Assembly (NCBI GenBank): GCA_024400835.1
Contig: JAKSMC010000006.1
Coordinates: 1 to 64,000, forward strand
Source of the DNA: Bacteroidales bacterium
GTDB lineage: Bacteria > Bacteroidota > Bacteroidia > Bacteroidales > WCHB1-69
Reading direction: 5' to 3'
Length of the DNA stretch: 64,000 bases
Under the pieces are notes generated by a model. It saw only the letters and a list, made by a program, of their open reading frames with translations, did no database searches and was not told the DNA's origin. Every line of letters starts with the position of its first letter. The first letter of the stretch is position 1. Below, piece by piece: positions 61,435-64,000 of the stretch. Position numbers and translations under genes: made by a program.

Positions 61435-62448
61435 TTAGCGGACAACGACCTTTTGTGGAAATGTTTTTCCGTTCTGATTGATTTTCAGCACATAAACGCC
61501 TTTGGAAAGGTTGCTTGTATTCACGCTGGCAACGCCATCGCAATTGTTTTCTTCACGGATGATGCGGCCTTGCAAATCGAACATTTGGTATGCATAGGGA
61601 GCGTTCTCTTCAGGGTTGATGAAGAACTGTCCGGCAGCAGGATTCGGAGAGACGCTGAACACAGGACGTTCGTAGGAATTCACGCCATCAGGCACAAAGT
61701 CAAACGTAAGGTCGTCAACCAACAGTTCGGTTGTTTTATGGGAAGCGACTCCACCGCATCCGATAATGATGTTCACACTATCACAGGGAACCAAGGGGCT
61801 GTCAAACGGAATACTGATCAACGTATAGTCATCCAGCGTTTCAGCAGTATTATAATACGCAAAGCCAACAGGAATGCCACCGAGTTTTGAGAAGGCAATC
61901 ACATACATAGCCTCACCCTCTTCAGGATGGAATTTCGCATACATATTGAGGTGCCCCGGAGTCTGGGTGAGTTGGTCGCCAGGAGCCATAACCTGCATCA
62001 ATGACGCCAAGGATTCGAAATCTATGTCATCAAAATTGAGGCCGGACGTATCGCCAGAGCTTATGGTGCCAATTAAGTCAACGACACTCATAATGGTAGA
62101 TAACGGGATATTAAATCCACTGGCAGAGCCAAGTTGCGCGATAGCAGGGAAAGGATAGCCGATGCCGAGCATCGAGATGCCGATTGAGTCCGGATTGAGT
62201 TGCAAAGCAGCAGTACCGGAGTGAGCATCCGTACTTTTGCTACCGAAATAAGTATTGATAGGGATAGGCAGCTGCTGGCCCATAAAATCAATCATAATAT
62301 TTCCAATAAGTCCGGTAGTCCATCCTGTTGGTTGTTGTGCGACAGCGCTTCCGGTCCAGCTTTCAAAGTCGCCATTGTTAACCACGTTCTGGGCAGTCAT
62401 AGTCAGTGCGCCACAAAGAATTGTAAGAATAAATAAAAGTTTCTTCAT
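61435..62448 (-). CDS. T9SS-exported protein with beta-jelly-roll domain
   Basis: A 337-residue protein with signal peptide (to about MTAQ), the start NGDFESWTGSAVAQQPTGW typical of PCMD/carbohydrate-binding jelly rolls of surface proteins, and a type A T9SS sorting domain (from about residue 262: SVSPNPAAGQFFI, SKGVYVLKI, KVVVR). Ligand unknown. It lies in a minus-strand run between a GT2 gene and the Dus gene. Confidence 0.85.
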   Translation of the reverse strand: MKKLLFILTILCGALTMTAQNVVNNGDFESWTGSAVAQQPTGWTTGLIGNIMIDFMGQQLPIPINTYFGSKSTDAHSGTAALQLNPDSIGISMLGIGYPFPAIAQLGSASGFNIPLSTIMSVVDLIGTISSGDTSGLNFDDIDFESLASLMQVMAPGDQLTQTPGHLNMYAKFHPEEGEAMYVIAFSKLGGIPVGFAYYNTAETLDDYTLISIPFDSPLVPCDSVNIIIGCGGVASHKTTELLVDDLTFDFVPDGVNSYERPVFSVSPNPAAGQFFINPEENAPYAYQMFDLQGRIIREENNCDGVASVNTSNLSKGVYVLKINQNGKTFPQKVVVR

Positions 62449-62500
62449 AAAATGAGTTTTTAAATATTATCTGATAAAAAATGATTTAAGCGTTAGATTA

Positions 62501-63286
62501 CTACCAAACAGACGTCCAGTCTTCGCGGTCACGCACCGAGGCATCGCGTTGGTATTCGAGCAGTTTGGCATATTTCAGGAAGCTATTGTGGGCAACCGCT
62601 TTGGAAAGCACATAGCCATCCAAGCCGCCGAAAATGCCGCCACGGAAAAAGAAGTTCACCACAAAGGCGTTGAATCCGTGGAACCAGGGTGCCAAAGCGC
62701 TCACCTTTTTGCCTTTGAGGAAAAGGATCTTCGCCCCGCGGGTGCTGTAGTTCCTTTCCGGCTTCGCAAAAAGCTCGTCATAACTGTGGTAGCGAAAATG
62801 TATGAGGTCCGCTTTCAACTTGCAGGTATTGGCCGTAGGCACGAACGCATGTTGTTTGAGCTCGGCGAACTGCAGTTTGTCCTTTCTGAAAATGCGAACC
62901 AGATAGTCGGGATACCAGCGGCAGGCCTTCACCCAGCGTTCGCCGATATAGTTCCGGCGACGGATGGCAAAGCCATAATAGGGCGTCTTGTCCAAATCCA
63001 TGGACTGGAGGGTTTCGACCAGTTCGTCGGAAAGGCGTTCGTCAGCATCTATGCTGATGACCCAGCGGTTCTTGGCATACGGAAGAGCCAGGTTTTTCTG
63101 AAGGCCGTCTCCGATGTATTCATGAAGATAGACTTTGGCCCCGGCCTCCTGGGCAAGTTTCACCGTATCATCCTTGCTGTAAGAATCAGTCACCACAACC
63201 TCATCGCAGACACGTTGGAGCGAACGGATGCAGTCGACAATGTTGGCCGATTCGTTCAAGGTGGTAACTATTCCCGTAATTTGCAT
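62501..63286 (-). CDS. Family 2 glycosyltransferase (LPS core WaaE/KdtX-like)
   Basis: A 261-residue GT-A enzyme. ITGIVTTLNESANIVDCI and VVVTDSYSKDDT at the nucleotide site, then WVISIDADERL with the DxD-like motif. The C-terminal part has a hydrophobic segment around residues 205-220. The layout is that of LPS-core glucosyltransferases of the WaaE/KdtX group. It is 57 nt after murA. Confidence 0.88.
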   Translation of the reverse strand: MQITGIVTTLNESANIVDCIRSLQRVCDEVVVTDSYSKDDTVKLAQEAGAKVYLHEYIGDGLQKNLALPYAKNRWVISIDADERLSDELVETLQSMDLDKTPYYGFAIRRRNYIGERWVKACRWYPDYLVRIFRKDKLQFAELKQHAFVPTANTCKLKADLIHFRYHSYDELFAKPERNYSTRGAKILFLKGKKVSALAPWFHGFNAFVVNFFFRGGIFGGLDGYVLSKAVAHNSFLKYAKLLEYQRDASVRDREDWTSVW

Positions 63287-63343
63287 AATCTACAGTATTT
63301 AAAAATGATTTCCCGATTATTTTGCGGATGCGTCCAGGGCTTC

Positions 63344-64000
63344 CTACTTGCGGCGTTCGATGACAGCGCCGAGTTTGGTCAAGCGTTCCACGATATCCTG
63401 GTAGCCTCTGTCAATCTGTTCGACATTCTGGATAGTGCTGGTACCCTTAGCCGACAAAGCGGCAATCAGCAGGGAGACGCCGGCACGGATATCAGGTGAC
63501 GACATAGTTGTAGCCTTCAGCTGTTTGCGGCGTTCCAGACCGATCACGATAGCGCGGTGCGGATCGCAAAGCGTAATCTGGGCGCCCATAGACTGCAGTT
63601 TGTCGACAAAGAAGAGACGGCTTTCGAACATCTTCTGATGGATGAGCACGCTGCCACGAGCCTGGATGGCCGTCACGAGGGCGATGCTTATCAGGTCAGG
63701 CGTGAAGCCCGGCCACGGAGCGTCAGCAATAGTGAGGATGGAGCCGTCCATATTCGTTTCCACCTCATAGCAGTCCTGCTCGTGAATTACGATGTCATCG
63801 TCAACGATGTCGAAATCAATGCCGAGTTTTTTAAATGTATAAGGAATGATGCCTAAATGTTTGCAGGCACAATTCTTAATGGTCAGAGAAGATTGGTTGA
63901 GGGCTGCCATACCTATGAAGCTTCCGATTTCAATCATATCAGGCAGGATGCGGTGCTCGCAGCCGTGCAGTTTTTCAACGCCTTCGATTGTCAGCAGATT
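63344..64000 (-). CDS. murA: UDP-N-acetylglucosamine 1-carboxyvinyltransferase, C-terminal part (runs off window)
   Basis: The last 218 codons of the gene; the 5' end lies beyond position 64000 and no in-window ATG is the true start. It shows the EPSP-like half of MurA: EHRILPDMIEIGSFIGMAAL, a WPGFTPDLISIALVTAIQARG segment with the catalytic Asp, MFESRLFFVDKLQSMGA and SSPDIRAGVSLLIAALSAKG. It catalyses the first step of peptidoglycan synthesis with PEP. Confidence 0.93.
   Translation of the reverse strand, partial: NLLTIEGVEKLHGCEHRILPDMIEIGSFIGMAALNQSSLTIKNCACKHLGIIPYTFKKLGIDFDIVDDDIVIHEQDCYEVETNMDGSILTIADAPWPGFTPDLISIALVTAIQARGSVLIHQKMFESRLFFVDKLQSMGAQITLCDPHRAIVIGLERRKQLKATTMSSPDIRAGVSLLIAALSAKGTSTIQNVEQIDRGYQDIVERLTKLGAVIERRK

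Overview
The window looks like chromosome from an anaerobic member of the Bacteroidota, most likely Bacteroidales. The reasons are promoters of the TAnnTTTG type upstream of many genes, four exported proteins with a type IX secretion (T9SS) C-terminal sorting domain plus a PorT-like T9SS protein, and Bacteroidota-typical genes (the DUF2795 and DUF4301 families, a GWxTD-domain protein, the FloA/NfeD pair). I cannot name a genus from the sequence.

Region 1 (1-7910) is accessory DNA, all on the minus strand. It is a head-to-tail array of short 'orphan' RHS modules. Each has a near-identical leader and start (MISTTTY...), about 85 codons of RHS-repeat-associated core, a unique C-terminal (presumed toxin) domain, and one or two small downstream genes that are presumably immunity genes. 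There are four intact modules, one truncated module at the window edge, and one orphan immunity gene whose toxin has been lost at the border of a defective IS3-family element. One toxin domain has the His/Cys signature of caspase-like (CHAT/clan CD) proteases. Every candidate immunity product is a membrane protein, lipoprotein or exported protein. A tRNA-Lys gene borders the array.

Region 2 (8250-23000) is core-like and on the plus strand: cobalamin adenosyltransferase, small Bacteroidota proteins, tyrS, an NfeD-floA-nitroreductase-nucleotidase-like operon, a CstA-family transporter, a T9SS adhesin-like protein, an HdrB/HdrA-like redox pair, and a glycogen cluster (debranching enzyme, GT4-type synthase, GH57) ending at 24195.

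Region 3 (24214-37871) holds two tandem paralogous T9SS proteins (one with a papain-like fold lacking the canonical Cys), an MBOAT/AlgJ-like acyltransferase pair, a radical SAM protein, an AT-rich exported protein, a DUF4301 gene and a GT39-type membrane glycosyltransferase.

Region 4 (37876-50524, minus strand) holds a duplicated tRNA-Glu, the operon nadB-mtaB-M16 peptidase-recR-GH89, the ribosomal run rplM-rpsI-rpsB-tsf, a GC-rich noncoding element and aroA, which appears to be leaderless.

Region 5 (50638-64000) has a plus-strand trio (rhomboid protease, EEP nuclease/phosphatase, lipoprotein). A minus-strand cell-envelope run follows: heptose kinase, PorT, glyS, GWxTD protein, sugar transferase, porin, then further upstream murA (partial), GT2, a T9SS protein and a tRNA-dihydrouridine synthase. 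The mix of LPS-type glycan genes with PorT and T9SS cargo fits the known dependence of T9SS cargo on an LPS anchor.
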